A stretch of DNA of 64,000 bases from Halotia wernerae (GCA_034931985.1 JAYGHB010000097.1:1-64000); one strand, 5' to 3'; shown: positions 18,240 to 27,010, counted from the stretch's first letter. Numbers and translations: made by a program. Notes: generated from the sequence alone by a model not told the origin.

Positions 18240-18992
18240 TCAGGAGTCTAATGAATCAGGAGCGTTTGGGGGTGCAGGTGGCTCAGGAAACTGATTTCTG
18301 CCTCGCTTACGGGGCGGATTAAAGCTGTCGCGTGAAGCTTCTGGGACAATTATTGATGTACTGTTACTCAAGTTAGGTGGGGATTGGCGATAAAGCAATT
18401 CCATTTCATTTCCTGCCTTACGGAAAACCTTGACTTGGTTGACTACAAAACTTTGAAATAGTCGGTAAAATACGAGACTAGTGATCGCGACTATTAGTCC
18501 TGCTGCCGTACTAATTAAGGATTCACCAATACCAGTAGTTACCCCAGCTGTCGATTCAGTTCCTAAATCACCAATCCGAATTGATCGCAAAGACTGGATC
18601 AAACCCAAAACTGTACCCAACAATCCTAAGAGTGGTGCAAGTGCAATCACTGCTTCTAAAAGTTTTTCACCCCGCCGCATCCCAGCTAATTCATCCTCTG
18701 CTGTCGACTCTAGCGCCAGTCGAAAAGTTTCCGCATCAATTTTTGGTAAGCGTAATGGGGCAAAGAGAAATCGCCCAATAGGCTGATCCGTTGCCTGTCT
18801 AGCAATTTCCGCAGCTACTTCCCAACTATCCTGGGCAGCATCCAAAACACGATTAACTATTTCCTTTTCTTGAGTTAAGATTCGCAACCAAAACCACAAA
18901 CGCTCAAAGATTACGCTTAAAGACAGAATTGACAGTACAAGCAAAGGCCACATCGCTGGCCCGCCCTTTTGAAAAAGATCTAAAATATCCAC
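18240..18992 (-). CDS. exbB: ExbB/TolQ/MotA-family proton channel
   Basis: A 250-residue protein with three membrane helices (about 14-35, 115-140, 160-185). LGLLGTVLGLIQSLRS and GIGESLISTAAGLIVAITSLVFYRLFQ are the family motifs lining the proton path. With ExbD it should energise an outer-membrane TonB-type receptor or a Tol-like envelope function. The C-terminus is a hydrophilic, Pro/Asn-rich tail. The partner exbD lies directly downstream; a dead histidine kinase lies about 150 bases upstream. Confidence 0.9.
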   Translation of the reverse strand: MDILDLFQKGGPAMWPLLVLSILSLSVIFERLWFWLRILTQEKEIVNRVLDAAQDSWEVAAEIARQATDQPIGRFLFAPLRLPKIDAETFRLALESTAEDELAGMRRGEKLLEAVIALAPLLGLLGTVLGLIQSLRSIRIGDLGTESTAGVTTGIGESLISTAAGLIVAITSLVFYRLFQSFVVNQVKVFRKAGNEMELLYRQSPPNLSNSTSIIVPEASRDSFNPPRKRGRNQFPEPPAPPNAPDSLDS

Positions 18993-19136
18993 AGTTTAAA
19001 TTTCCTCCCTCCATATCCTAAAACAAATGCGCTTAAAGCATTTTAATTCTAGAGATTAATGCAAAATGAGGGACTTCCAAAAAATAAATTTGCCAAAAAC
19101 TTCAAAAGTTTAGACTGCTGTATAAATTTGCTGACG

Positions 19137-19610
19137 GATGGGGTAAGTTATAATCACGAATCAGTTGAATTGTCGGACGTTCTCATTCTGGCTTGTCTTT
19201 GAGACGGTATTGCAGAATCAACAGTGTACTTTAAATTCCTTCATGAATGTCAACAGTTTTAAATTCCGCTTCATCCATACGGGAAAAGTTGCGTAGCGAT
19301 AGTACAATGTTCCAAATCCTGTCAATTCCCATTTTCATAGAAGATAGCACCTTTTGTAAATCCTCAATTAAGAACTCCGGATCAATTTCGTCAGCTAGTG
19401 CTTCTACCTCTGGATCATTGAGAGGTCGATCATCCGCAATAAATCTTGAATGTAGTCGTTTAAATGAGTAATATTACTGTAAATAAAGTTTACTGGGTTG
19501 TTGATTTCATCTGCCACACCTGCTACTAGTTGACTCAAACTAGACATTTCCTCACTTTAAAGCACTTGTGCTTGAGTACGCTGCTATTCACTTAAGGTGG
19601 TTTTGAGTTC
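19137..19610 (-). pseudogene. Dead sensor histidine kinase fragment
   Basis: The minus strand preserves, in pieces, the dimerisation/phosphoacceptor region of a cyanobacterial-type histidine kinase: ELKTTLSE*QRTQAQVL*SEEM, then SSLSQLVAGVADEINNPV, then after a frame change VEALADEIDPEFLIEDLQK and SLRNFSRMDEAEFKTVDIHEG, then *STLLILQYRLKDKPE*. Stops interrupt it at 19584-19586, 19557-19559, 19231-19233 and 19183-19185. The normally invariant phosphoacceptor His of the AHEINNP motif is Asp (GAT at 19509-19511). Neither the sensor nor the ATP-binding domain is present. It is a clear decayed gene. Confidence 0.85.
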
Positions 19611-19885
19611 AGTGGAGAGAAGAAAGAAGTAGGTATAGCCTTTTATCTATGAAAGCAATTTAATATTTATTTAATAATCAGGCTTGTGAATGAACAACAT
19701 TGACGTATAAAGCTGTACGCTATTGTTAACCGCATTAAAGTTGGTGATAAATAAAACTTGCAATTTAACGTGAGTTTTTATAATCAAATTTTTGAACTGT
19801 CTTTGACATAAGCCTTCTTTATGGGGATTCGTATTCAGCTTATTTTGGCTTGACCAAAAAATGAATCAGCAACACAAATAAAAAC

Positions 19886-21301
19886 ATGATTTTTTCAGAA
19901 GCAATAGTTAATTCGTTTACTTGGTTAAATTTTCTCCCCATAGATTTACAGCCTTATTTACTAGCAACAACCAACGAGGCTGAATATGCTCCTATTGTCC
20001 TGAGTGGAGTATTGCTAAGTTTAATAGTCATTTATCTGGCTAGTAAAATTGGTGGCGAATTATTTAGAATAATGGACTTACCTCCTGTATTAGGAGAATT
20101 AGTTGGTGGCGTGGTTGTGGGTGCTTCCGCTTTCCATTTGGTAGTATTTCCCGACAGTGGAGCAGCTGCTACCGACTCCATGATCATGACTATCCTGCAA
20201 TTCATTAACAACCTCAGTCCTGATGCAGTCACATCAATTTTTCAAACTCAGAGCGAAGTTGTTTCTGTTTTCGCCGAAATAGGGGTAATTATTCTGTTAT
20301 TTGAAATTGGTCTGGAATCAGACTTAAAAGAATTACAGAAAGTTGGTTATCAAGCAACAATTGTTGCTTGTGTTGGGGTAGTTGTTCCTTTTGCTGCTGG
20401 CACTATAGGGCTGATTTTGTTATTCCATGCACCAGTAATTCCGGCAATTTTTGCAGGTGCAGCGCTAACAGCTACCAGTATTGGGATTACCTCCAAAGTT
20501 TTGTCAGAAATTGGGCAGTTAAAATCTCGTGAAGGACAAATTATTGTAGGTGCAGCTGTCATTGATGATATTTTAGGTATTATCGTGTTGGCAGTAGTTG
20601 CGAGTCTTGCCAAAACTGGTGAGGTTGATATTTCCAACGTGATTTATCTGATTGTCAGCGCAACTGTATTTCTTATTGGCTCAATTTTATTAGGCAAATA
20701 TTTCAATCAAAGTTTTGTTGCCATTGCTAATAAATTGCAAACACGAGGAAACTTAATTATCCCAGCATTTATCTTTGCCTTTTTCATGGCTTTTTTGGGT
20801 AATGCCATTCATTTAGAAGCTATTTTAGGCGCATTTGCAGCTGGCTTAGTTTTGGATGAGACGGATAAACGCAAAGAGCTAGATGAGCAGGTCAAACCCA
20901 TTGCTGATATTTTAGTACCAGTTTTCTTTGTGACAGTTGGCGCAAAAGTTGATTTAGGCGTTCTTAATCCTTTAGTTCCAGGAAATCGAGAAGGATTAAT
21001 TATTGCTACATTTTTAATTGTGGTAGCGATTATCGGTAAAGTTATCACAGGTTGGTCAATTTTCGGTCAAGCCGGAGTTAACCGTTTGGCAGTTGGTGTG
21101 GGGATGATTCCCCGCGGTGAAGTTGGGTTAGTGTTTGCGGGGATTGGTGCAGCTAGTGGTACCCTTGATAAACCATTACAAGCTGCGATCGTGATTATGG
21201 TGATTTTGACAACCTTCTTAGCACCGCCTTTATTACGGTTTGCATTTAAACAGTCGCCAGAAGCAAAAGAACCTTTAAAGGAAGCCAATTTAATAGGCTA
21301 G
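19886..21301 (+). CDS. nhaS3: NhaS3-like Na+/H+ antiporter (CPA2)
   Basis: A 471-residue membrane protein with about 12-13 helices. Its N-terminal LPPVLGELVGGVVVGASAFH, FAEIGVIILLFEIGLESDLKEL, AALTATSIGITSKVL, AAVIDDILGIIVLAVVAS and the late GMIPRGEVGLVFAGIGAA motif match CPA2 exchangers, and the length and pattern are close to Synechocystis NhaS3, a thylakoid-membrane Na+/H+ antiporter. The Asp pair in VIDD is the expected ion-binding site. The stop codon lies inside an 88-bp inverted repeat. The family is certain; the NhaS3 label is from similarity as remembered. Confidence 0.85.
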   Translation: MIFSEAIVNSFTWLNFLPIDLQPYLLATTNEAEYAPIVLSGVLLSLIVIYLASKIGGELFRIMDLPPVLGELVGGVVVGASAFHLVVFPDSGAAATDSMIMTILQFINNLSPDAVTSIFQTQSEVVSVFAEIGVIILLFEIGLESDLKELQKVGYQATIVACVGVVVPFAAGTIGLILLFHAPVIPAIFAGAALTATSIGITSKVLSEIGQLKSREGQIIVGAAVIDDILGIIVLAVVASLAKTGEVDISNVIYLIVSATVFLIGSILLGKYFNQSFVAIANKLQTRGNLIIPAFIFAFFMAFLGNAIHLEAILGAFAAGLVLDETDKRKELDEQVKPIADILVPVFFVTVGAKVDLGVLNPLVPGNREGLIIATFLIVVAIIGKVITGWSIFGQAGVNRLAVGVGMIPRGEVGLVFAGIGAASGTLDKPLQAAIVIMVILTTFLAPPLLRFAFKQSPEAKEPLKEANLIG

Positions 21302-21386
21302 TACCGCTGTGCGGAAGTCAAAAGAATTGTATTATCAGCTTTTTTACCATTTTTAATGGTAGCTTTATTTCCGCCGTGCTGTACTA
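21299..21386. repeat. 88-bp inverted repeat at the end of nhaS3
   Basis: TAGTACCGCTGTGCGGAAGT (21299-21318) is imperfectly mirrored by ATTTCCGCCGTGCTGTACTA (21367-21386), with an inner hairpin ACCAT/ATGGT at 21346-21360. The left arm includes the nhaS3 stop codon. It could end nhaS3 transcription, or be a small mobile repeat. A half copy lies on the other side of the tnpB element at 22839-22891. Confidence 0.55.
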
Positions 21387-21508
21387 TTACAAGAAGGCAG
21401 GAGGCAGGAGGAATATTACCTTAGAATATTGGGAAGTTTGAAAGCCCCTAAAGAACAGGTACACAGTAACGTATTCTGTCCTTCAGGTAGGGGATGAAAA
21501 ACGACTCA

Positions 21509-21524
21509 GGTGGTTTTAACCACC
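21509..21524. repeat. Perfect 16-bp palindrome upstream of tnpB
   Basis: GGTGGTTTTAACCACC reads the same on both strands and lies 79 bases before the tnpB start. IS200/IS605 elements carry subterminal hairpins at their ends, so this is a candidate left-end structure; the exact element end cannot be fixed by eye. Confidence 0.45.
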
Positions 21525-21601
21525 GTCAAGATTTTGCTCGGCGTAAATATATTGAGTCATCTTATACCAAGCATGATAGTATAAGATAGGAGGTAAAAAC
21601 G

Positions 21602-22816
21602 ATGCTTGTTTTTGAGTTTAAAGCTTATGGGAAATCAGCCCAGATGATAGCGATAGATGATGCAATTCGGACTGCTAAGTTCATTCGTAATAGCTGTATT
21701 CGGCTATGGATGGACGTTAAAGATATAGGTAAAAACGATTTGCAGAAATATTGTGCTGTACTGGCGGCTAAGTTTCCCTTTGCTAATGAACTCAATTCAA
21801 TGGCTAGACAGGCTTCTGCTGAACGAGCATGGTCTTCTATCTCTCGGTTTTATGACAACTGCAAGAAGGGTATTTCTGGTAAGAAAGGTTTTCCCCAGTT
21901 CCAGAAAGATTGTCATTCTGTTGAATATAAAACATCAGGGTGGAAACTTGCAGATAATCGTAAATCCATAACTTTTAGTGATAAAAAGGGTATTGGAAGA
22001 TTAAAACTCAAAGGTACTCGTGACCTGCACTTCTACCAAATGAACCAGATTAAGCGGGTGAGATTGGTAAAACGTGCAGATGGTGTGTATGCTCAATTCT
22101 GCATTGATGTAGATCGTTCGGAAGATATTAACCCGACTGGTAAGACAGTTGGATTAGACGTTGGGTTGAAGGAATACTATACCGACTCCGATGGTGTGAT
22201 GATTGAAAATCCTAAGTTTCTACGTAGAGGCGAAAAGGTTCTCAAGCGTTCACAACGTCGCGTTTCCACAAAGGTAAAAGGTTCAAAAAATAGAGGCAAG
22301 GCTAGACAGATTTTAGGGTTACGCCACCTCAAAATAAGTAGGCAACGTAAAGACCATGCTGTGAAATTAGCACGGTGCGTAGTTCAGTCTAACGACTTGA
22401 TCGCCTACGAAGATTTGAGGATTAAAAATATGGTGAAAAATCATTGTTTAGCCAAGTCTATTAATGACGCATCTTGGTATCAGTTTCGTGTCTCGATTGA
22501 GTACTTTGGGAAAGTATTTAAGCGTGTCACGGTTGCGGTTAACCCGCAATACAGTAGCCAGGAATGCTCTAGCTGCGGTGCAGTTGTCAAGAAAACACTA
22601 TCCACTAGAACACACGTATGTTTATGTGGTTGTGTCATGGATAGGGATGAAAACGCAGCCAGAAATATCCTTAGTCGGGGATTGGGTACGGTAGGGCATA
22701 CCGGAACCTTTGCGCTGGACGTAAGCAACGCTTTAGGAGATGATGCCTCTACTCAGGCTGGAGAAATCCTGTTTGAGCAAGCAACGTCTTTGATTAAAGA
22801 ATCTCAGTGTCTTTAG
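21602..22816 (+). CDS. tnpB: TnpB, IS200/IS605-family RNA-guided nuclease
   Basis: A 404-residue TnpB (OrfB). The RuvC-like catalytic acids are visible: D186 in VGLDVGLKEYY, E270 in IAYEDLRIKNM and the Asp of DRDENAARN (347/349). The zinc ribbon has C322/C325 (CSSCG) and C340-x-C342-x-C344, a slightly compressed second pair. Family members are transposon-encoded RNA-guided DNA nucleases using a guide RNA from the element's right end. A strong AGGAGG lies before the ATG. No tnpA (Y1 transposase) is next to it, so the element would depend on a transposase elsewhere. The gene itself appears intact. Confidence 0.92.
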   Translation: MLVFEFKAYGKSAQMIAIDDAIRTAKFIRNSCIRLWMDVKDIGKNDLQKYCAVLAAKFPFANELNSMARQASAERAWSSISRFYDNCKKGISGKKGFPQFQKDCHSVEYKTSGWKLADNRKSITFSDKKGIGRLKLKGTRDLHFYQMNQIKRVRLVKRADGVYAQFCIDVDRSEDINPTGKTVGLDVGLKEYYTDSDGVMIENPKFLRRGEKVLKRSQRRVSTKVKGSKNRGKARQILGLRHLKISRQRKDHAVKLARCVVQSNDLIAYEDLRIKNMVKNHCLAKSINDASWYQFRVSIEYFGKVFKRVTVAVNPQYSSQECSSCGAVVKKTLSTRTHVCLCGCVMDRDENAARNILSRGLGTVGHTGTFALDVSNALGDDASTQAGEILFEQATSLIKESQCL

Positions 22817-22823
22817 ACCTGAG
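22803..22823 (+). ncRNA. Candidate right-end hairpin / omega-RNA scaffold part
   Basis: CTCA...GTC TTTA GAC..TGAG forms a hairpin across the tnpB stop codon. In IS200/IS605 elements the guide RNA overlaps the 3' end of tnpB and finishes at the right end, so this hairpin probably belongs to it. The guide would be the bases just beyond the right end. Boundaries are inferred, not measured. Confidence 0.4.
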
Positions 22824-22838
22824 AGTGTCAATTATTTC

Positions 22839-22891
22839 ATCAGCTTTTTATCCTTTTTAAACTGGATAATTATTTCCGCCTTGCTGCATTA
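22839..22891. repeat. Half copy of the nhaS3-end repeat
   Basis: This stretch repeats the right half of the 21299-21386 element: ATCAGCTTTTT, a small hairpin (ATCC/GGAT here instead of ACCA/TGGT), then TATTTCCGCC and GCTG. The changed but still pairing hairpin bases suggest a conserved RNA or DNA structure. Confidence 0.5.
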
Positions 22892-22989
22892 GCTACTTTA
22901 TATACCACTACCTTTAAACACAAGAAGGTAAAAAAGACGAATTTTATTTTCTCTTTATACCTTCAACCCTTACCCAACAGACAATTACC

Positions 22990-23325
22990 GTGTTAGAAGC
23001 GTGCATATTCGCAACAATATTGTGCGGATTTTTTGGCATCATCCTAAAAAAGAACCTTGTGATGAAGATCATCTCTATGGATGTTATGAGTACGGGGGTT
23101 ATCGCCTATTACGTGCTGATTGCATCACAAGAGGGATTGTTCACACCAATTTTTTCCAATGTCAAAAAAGGCGCTTATGCCGATCCGGTTCCCCAGGCGG
23201 TCATATTAACGGCGATTGTGATCGGCTTTTCGATACAGGCCTTAATGCTGGTCGGTGTTATGAAATTGGCACGGGATAATCCGACCTTGGAAAGCGACGA
23301 GATCGAGAAGAATAATACGCCATGA
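22990..23325 (+). CDS. mrpC: Mrp antiporter subunit C (NuoK-like)
   Basis: First gene of a seven-gene Mrp-type Na+/H+ antiporter operon. The 111-residue product has three membrane helices and the MrpC pattern ILCGFFGIILKKNLVMKIISMDVMSTGVIAYYVLIA and DPVPQAVILTAIVIGFSIQALML, homologous to complex I subunit NuoK. The start is GTG at 22990 with no clear Shine-Dalgarno. Its stop overlaps the mrpD start by four bases (ATGA). The operon seems less AT-rich than its flanks. Confidence 0.88.
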   Translation: MLEACIFATILCGFFGIILKKNLVMKIISMDVMSTGVIAYYVLIASQEGLFTPIFSNVKKGAYADPVPQAVILTAIVIGFSIQALMLVGVMKLARDNPTLESDEIEKNNTP

Positions 23326-24761
23326 GTACCATTACAATCGCCTGGATTGCACTACCATTTTTTTTGGGGTTTGTCATTTATTTGCTCCCTAAACTTGACA
23401 GATGCCTTGCATTATGCATGGCTTTGGCTTCGGCAGGATATGGGTTGCAGCTATTTATCACTCAGTCGCCACTGACACTACAGTTACTGGATAATTTCGG
23501 TGTAACATTAGTGATCGATCAATTAAGCGGCTACTTTATCTTGACTAATGCGCTGGTAACGGCTGCGGTCATCCTCTACTGTTGGCGCACCGATAAGACG
23601 GCTTTTTTTTATACGCAGACCATAATTTTGCATGGCAGTGTCAATGCCGTGTTCGTCTGTGCGGATTTCATCAGTTTATACGTAGCATTAGAAGTAATCA
23701 GTATTGCCGCATTTCTCTTGATTGCCTATCCCCGAACTGACCGATCAATTTGGGTTGGCTTGCGCTATATGTTTGTCAGTAACGTGGCAATGCTTTTTTA
23801 TCTGATTGGCGCGGTGCTGGTCTATCAGGCGCATCATTCGTTCAGTTTTGCAGATTTGCGCGTAGCACCACCAGAGGCGATCGCCCTGATCTTTGTGGGA
23901 CTATTGACAAAAGGGGGAATTTTTGTCTCAGGATTGTGGTTGCCGTTGACTCACTCCGAATCGGAAACACCAGTGTCGGCTATGCTGTCGGGAGTTGTGG
24001 TCAAAGCTGGTGTCTATCCATTAGTGCGGTGTGCGCTGATGATGGAAGAAGTTGACCCGATAGTAAGAATCTTTGGAGTTGGAACGGCGCTTATGGGAGT
24101 TTTTTATGCCGTCTTTGAAAAGGATACTAAGCGGATGCTGGCGTTCAGCACTATTTCGCAGTTAGGCTGGATTCTCGCTGCACCGGCTGTGGGAGGCTTT
24201 TATGCACTGACACACGGTCTGGTCAAATCGGCGCTCTTTTTAATCGCGGGGGCTTTACCGAGTCGAAACTTTAAGGAATTGCAGCATCAGCCGATCGCTA
24301 CCCCGATTTGGATTGCTCTGGTCATAGCCAGCTTCTCGATCTCTGGCTTTCCCTTATTGTCCGGCTTTGGGGCGAAGGTGTTGACAACGAATAATTTACT
24401 GCCTTGGCAAGCGATCGCCATGAATATTGCAGCCTTAGGAACAGCAATATCGTTTGCCAAATTCATCTTTTTGCCGCGTGGGGGAAAAGCGGATGTAAGT
24501 CCCGGTTTCTGGGCAGCGATGAGCTTATTGATTGGTGGGTTGATTTTGGCTAATTTTGTGTATTATGAGGCGTATACCGTCGAAAATATCATCAAACCCC
24601 TGGCAACCATCGGACTTGGATGGTTGGCGTACCTTTTAATTTTTAAACACTCAGTACTCCGGCTACCGCGTGTCCTTGAGCAATTTGAGCATCTAATCGG
24701 TGTGATGAGTCTGATTTTGATTCTACTGTTCTGGAAGGGATTTGCATGGTTGGGCATCTAA
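23322..24761 (+). CDS. mrpD: Mrp antiporter subunit D (proton-translocating, NuoN/M-like)
   Basis: A 479-residue polytopic protein of the proton-conducting membrane transporter family, related to NuoL/M/N. About 14 helices; FICADFISLYVALEVISIAAFLLIAYP carries the conserved glutamate in helix 5 and GLLTKGGIFVSGLWLPLTHSE the key lysine, followed by AMLSGVVVKAGVYPL and FEKDTKRMLAFSTISQLGWI. These are the expected proton-path residues. Many cyanobacterial operons have two D-type genes (D1, D2); here there is only one. It overlaps mrpC by 4 and mrpE by 16 bases. Confidence 0.9.
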   Translation: MSTITIAWIALPFFLGFVIYLLPKLDRCLALCMALASAGYGLQLFITQSPLTLQLLDNFGVTLVIDQLSGYFILTNALVTAAVILYCWRTDKTAFFYTQTIILHGSVNAVFVCADFISLYVALEVISIAAFLLIAYPRTDRSIWVGLRYMFVSNVAMLFYLIGAVLVYQAHHSFSFADLRVAPPEAIALIFVGLLTKGGIFVSGLWLPLTHSESETPVSAMLSGVVVKAGVYPLVRCALMMEEVDPIVRIFGVGTALMGVFYAVFEKDTKRMLAFSTISQLGWILAAPAVGGFYALTHGLVKSALFLIAGALPSRNFKELQHQPIATPIWIALVIASFSISGFPLLSGFGAKVLTTNNLLPWQAIAMNIAALGTAISFAKFIFLPRGGKADVSPGFWAAMSLLIGGLILANFVYYEAYTVENIIKPLATIGLGWLAYLLIFKHSVLRLPRVLEQFEHLIGVMSLILILLFWKGFAWLGI

Positions 24762-25138
24762 ATCTCATATTGCGACTGGTCATCTGGTTTTTGCTCACTG
24801 CCGATTTCAGTGTGGCAAATATCATCATTGGTGTCAGCATCGCACTTTTATTGCCGGGTCGTCCCAAAACCCCCGAAGCATTAAAAGATTGGCTGCGTGT
24901 GTTGGGTGAGGTCATCGTAGCGATTCCGCAAGCGTATCTTGAGGCATTTGAAATCATCTTCCGTCCGCATGATCACGAAGAGATAACGATGGAACGAGTC
25001 AAAGCACGAAGGACACCAGGGCTGATATTCCTGGATATATTCTTGATTACTTTTACGCCCAAGACCATTGTCTTGAAATACCACGAAGAAGGCTGGTACG
25101 AAGTCCACCGAGTGCGACGGAGGAGAACAGAGGGGTAG
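24746..25138 (+). CDS. mrpE: Mrp antiporter subunit E
   Basis: A 130-residue subunit with one or two N-terminal membrane helices (LILRLVIWFLLTADFSVANIIIGVSIALLLPG) and a cytosolic part with EAFEIIFRPHDHEEITMERVKARRTPGLIFLDIFLITFTPKTIVLKYHEEGWYEVHRV, the typical MrpE fold. It starts inside the last 16 bases of mrpD, showing translational coupling, and is followed by a 63-base gap before mrpF. Confidence 0.88.
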   Translation: MVGHLNLILRLVIWFLLTADFSVANIIIGVSIALLLPGRPKTPEALKDWLRVLGEVIVAIPQAYLEAFEIIFRPHDHEEITMERVKARRTPGLIFLDIFLITFTPKTIVLKYHEEGWYEVHRVRRRRTEG

Positions 25139-25201
25139 AGGGGGACAAAAGAAGAGTTTTTGAAGTTCTGCACAGATCATCATTAATCAACTGGACATCG
25201 T

Positions 25202-25465
25202 ATGAATCTGAATCTAGTAATGATTGCCATGATTCTAGCACTGCTCATCCCCATCTATGAGGCATGGCAGGATGATGATATTTGGCAAAAAATGCTGGCA
25301 TTTGCTAGTATTGCGACCAAAACTTCAATCATGATCCTGGTTGTATCCGTTTTGCGCGATGATTGGATGATCGGTGTTGTCGGGGTAATTATTCTGAGTG
25401 TGGGTAATGCGGCCTTAATGCTGCTGGCTCATGTACTCAAACGCATGAGTGATGTATCCAATTAA
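25202..25465 (+). CDS. mrpF: Mrp antiporter subunit F
   Basis: An 87-residue protein with three predicted helices, in the position and size expected for MrpF. The segment IATKTSIMILVVSVLRDDWMIGVVGVIILSVGNAALMLLAHVLKR shows the conserved loop between helices 2 and 3. The identification rests mainly on position between mrpE and mrpG plus size; sequence signatures are weak in this subunit. Confidence 0.75.
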   Translation: MNLNLVMIAMILALLIPIYEAWQDDDIWQKMLAFASIATKTSIMILVVSVLRDDWMIGVVGVIILSVGNAALMLLAHVLKRMSDVSN

Positions 25466-25468
25466 TAT

Positions 25469-25747
25469 ATGATCAACGTGTTTAGTTATATCTGCATAGG
25501 TTTAGGACTCGTCTTCTGGTTTTGGGGAACCTTTCCCTTGCTCGGCAAGCGATCGCTGTTGTTCAAACTCCATAGTCTTTCAGTTGCGGATACCCTTGGA
25601 TCGATGAGTATCATCATCGGGTTGCTTTTAAAGATACCTAGTGAATGGCCGCTGCTTGTTCTTGCTATTATCTCTTTGGCGATCTGGAATACAGTGCTGG
25701 GGTATGTGTTGGCATACTGTTCTAGTAGCGGGGGTAGCAATGACTGA
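25469..25747 (+). CDS. mrpG: Mrp antiporter subunit G
   Basis: A 92-residue, three-helix protein with the MrpG pattern: ...GLGLVFWFWGTFPLLGKRSLLFKLHSLSVADTLGSMSIIIGLLL, where the HSLSVADTLG stretch is diagnostic. It starts three bases after the mrpF stop and ends inside the start of the next gene, an eight-base overlap. Confidence 0.85.
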   Translation: MINVFSYICIGLGLVFWFWGTFPLLGKRSLLFKLHSLSVADTLGSMSIIIGLLLKIPSEWPLLVLAIISLAIWNTVLGYVLAYCSSSGGSND

Positions 25748-26351
25748 TAGCTATGTTTATGCGATCGCCGCCTTACTGCCGTTGGCGGCCTGTATGCTGG
25801 TATTTCAGGTAAACCCATATCATGCTTTGGTCATCCGTGGCATCCTGGGAGCAGTGGCAGCAATGGTATATGCGGTTTTGGGGGCGGCAGATGTGGCTTT
25901 AACCGAAGCATTGGTGGGTACTATGCTGGCAATTACGCTCTATGCAGTTGCGGTGCGTTCATCGCTAGTCATGCGTCTTGGCGTACTCAAAGACGAGGTG
26001 CATAAGGCAGATGACAATTCTCTAGAAGATGACAAAGCCGAACACCATTTTGGGCAAATGATAGATGACTTACGCACAATTTTTGGCAAACGCCACATGC
26101 GTCTGGAACTGATTCCCTACCCGAATACCCAAGCCTTGCAGCGGGCGCTGATGGATAAAGAAGTTCATGCAACCTGTGTTAGACGAGAACACGCTGATCC
26201 AGACGAGGCAATAAGTGAGGACGAAAATCAATCCTATCACACCGCCATCAGAGTCAAACGCCTCTATGACATCATGCAAACTGAACTTTTGTCACCAACA
26301 ACAAACCTGACCTATGTAAGTACATCAGATTCAGGGGAGGAGCATCCATGA
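25740..26351 (+). CDS. DUF4040-type subunit (cyanobacterial MrpA/MbhD-like) with long hydrophilic tail
   Basis: A 203-residue protein whose first 85 residues are three helices (YAIAALLPLAACMLVF; VIRGILGAVAAMVYAVLGAADVALTEALVGTMLAITLYAVAV), matching the small DUF4040/MbhD piece that corresponds to the C-terminal end of large MrpA. The remaining 115 residues are charged and soluble, with DDLRTIFGKRHMRLELIPYPNTQALQRALMDKEVHATCVRR. The ATG at 25740 is chosen, not an upstream in-frame ATG, because it overlaps the mrpG stop and follows a GGGGG-type ribosome site. It overlaps the next gene by four bases. The tail's role is unknown. Confidence 0.75.
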   Translation: MTDSYVYAIAALLPLAACMLVFQVNPYHALVIRGILGAVAAMVYAVLGAADVALTEALVGTMLAITLYAVAVRSSLVMRLGVLKDEVHKADDNSLEDDKAEHHFGQMIDDLRTIFGKRHMRLELIPYPNTQALQRALMDKEVHATCVRREHADPDEAISEDENQSYHTAIRVKRLYDIMQTELLSPTTNLTYVSTSDSGEEHP

Positions 26352-27010
26352 AATGGGTCTACATTGCTGCTGGGATAGCGCTGTTTGTCAAACTCCTGAT
26401 CATGCCCAATCCAGTATCAGACTTATTGGATATCTCTATCGTTGAATCGATTGTCAAAGATGGTGGCATACCCAATGCGGTTACAGTGATCATTCTCAGG
26501 AATCGTTTGTATGACACTATCTTCGAGGTGGTGGTATTTACGATCGCGATTATGGGAGCTAATTTTCTGCTGGCGAATGAAAAGCCGTCCTGCGCGATCT
26601 ATCGTTTCACAGATCAACCATCCATTGTGCTGGCGCGTCTGGGAGCGACTATTGCCGCGTTGGTAAGTATCGAACTAGCTATTCGGGGGCATCTTAGTCC
26701 CGGCGGTGGTTTTGCGGCTGGGGTGGCGGGCGGAACGGCGATTGGACTGATTGCGATTACCTCATCACCAGAGTGGATGCAGGCAATTTACCAACGCTGG
26801 CACGCTGCTATATGGGAGAAAGTTTCGGTGCTGATTTTCATTGTACTGGCGATTATAACTTTGGCCGGAGTGGAATTACCACACGGAGAGTTGGGCGCAC
26901 TTGTCAGCGGCGGGGTTATCCCCTTGCTCAATATCCTGGTTGCAGTCAAAGTTGCGTTGGGATCGTGGGCGGTGATTTTGGTTTTTATTCGTTATCGGGG
27001 ATTGTTGTGA
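26348..27010 (+). CDS. mrpB: Mrp antiporter subunit B
   Basis: A 220-residue membrane protein. The C-terminal 120 residues are the MnhB/MrpB domain, with the motif IRGHLSPGGGFAAGVAGGTAIGLI and later GVELPHGELGALVSGGVIPLLNILVAVKV. The N-terminal 90 residues add helices around IVVTIILRNRLYDTIFEVVVFTIAIMGA-like sequence, as in cyanobacterial and archaeal fused forms. It starts with ATGA over the previous stop, with GGGGAGGAG as ribosome site. It is the last gene of the operon; decayed sequence follows. Confidence 0.85.
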   Translation: MKWVYIAAGIALFVKLLIMPNPVSDLLDISIVESIVKDGGIPNAVTVIILRNRLYDTIFEVVVFTIAIMGANFLLANEKPSCAIYRFTDQPSIVLARLGATIAALVSIELAIRGHLSPGGGFAAGVAGGTAIGLIAITSSPEWMQAIYQRWHAAIWEKVSVLIFIVLAIITLAGVELPHGELGALVSGGVIPLLNILVAVKVALGSWAVILVFIRYRGLL

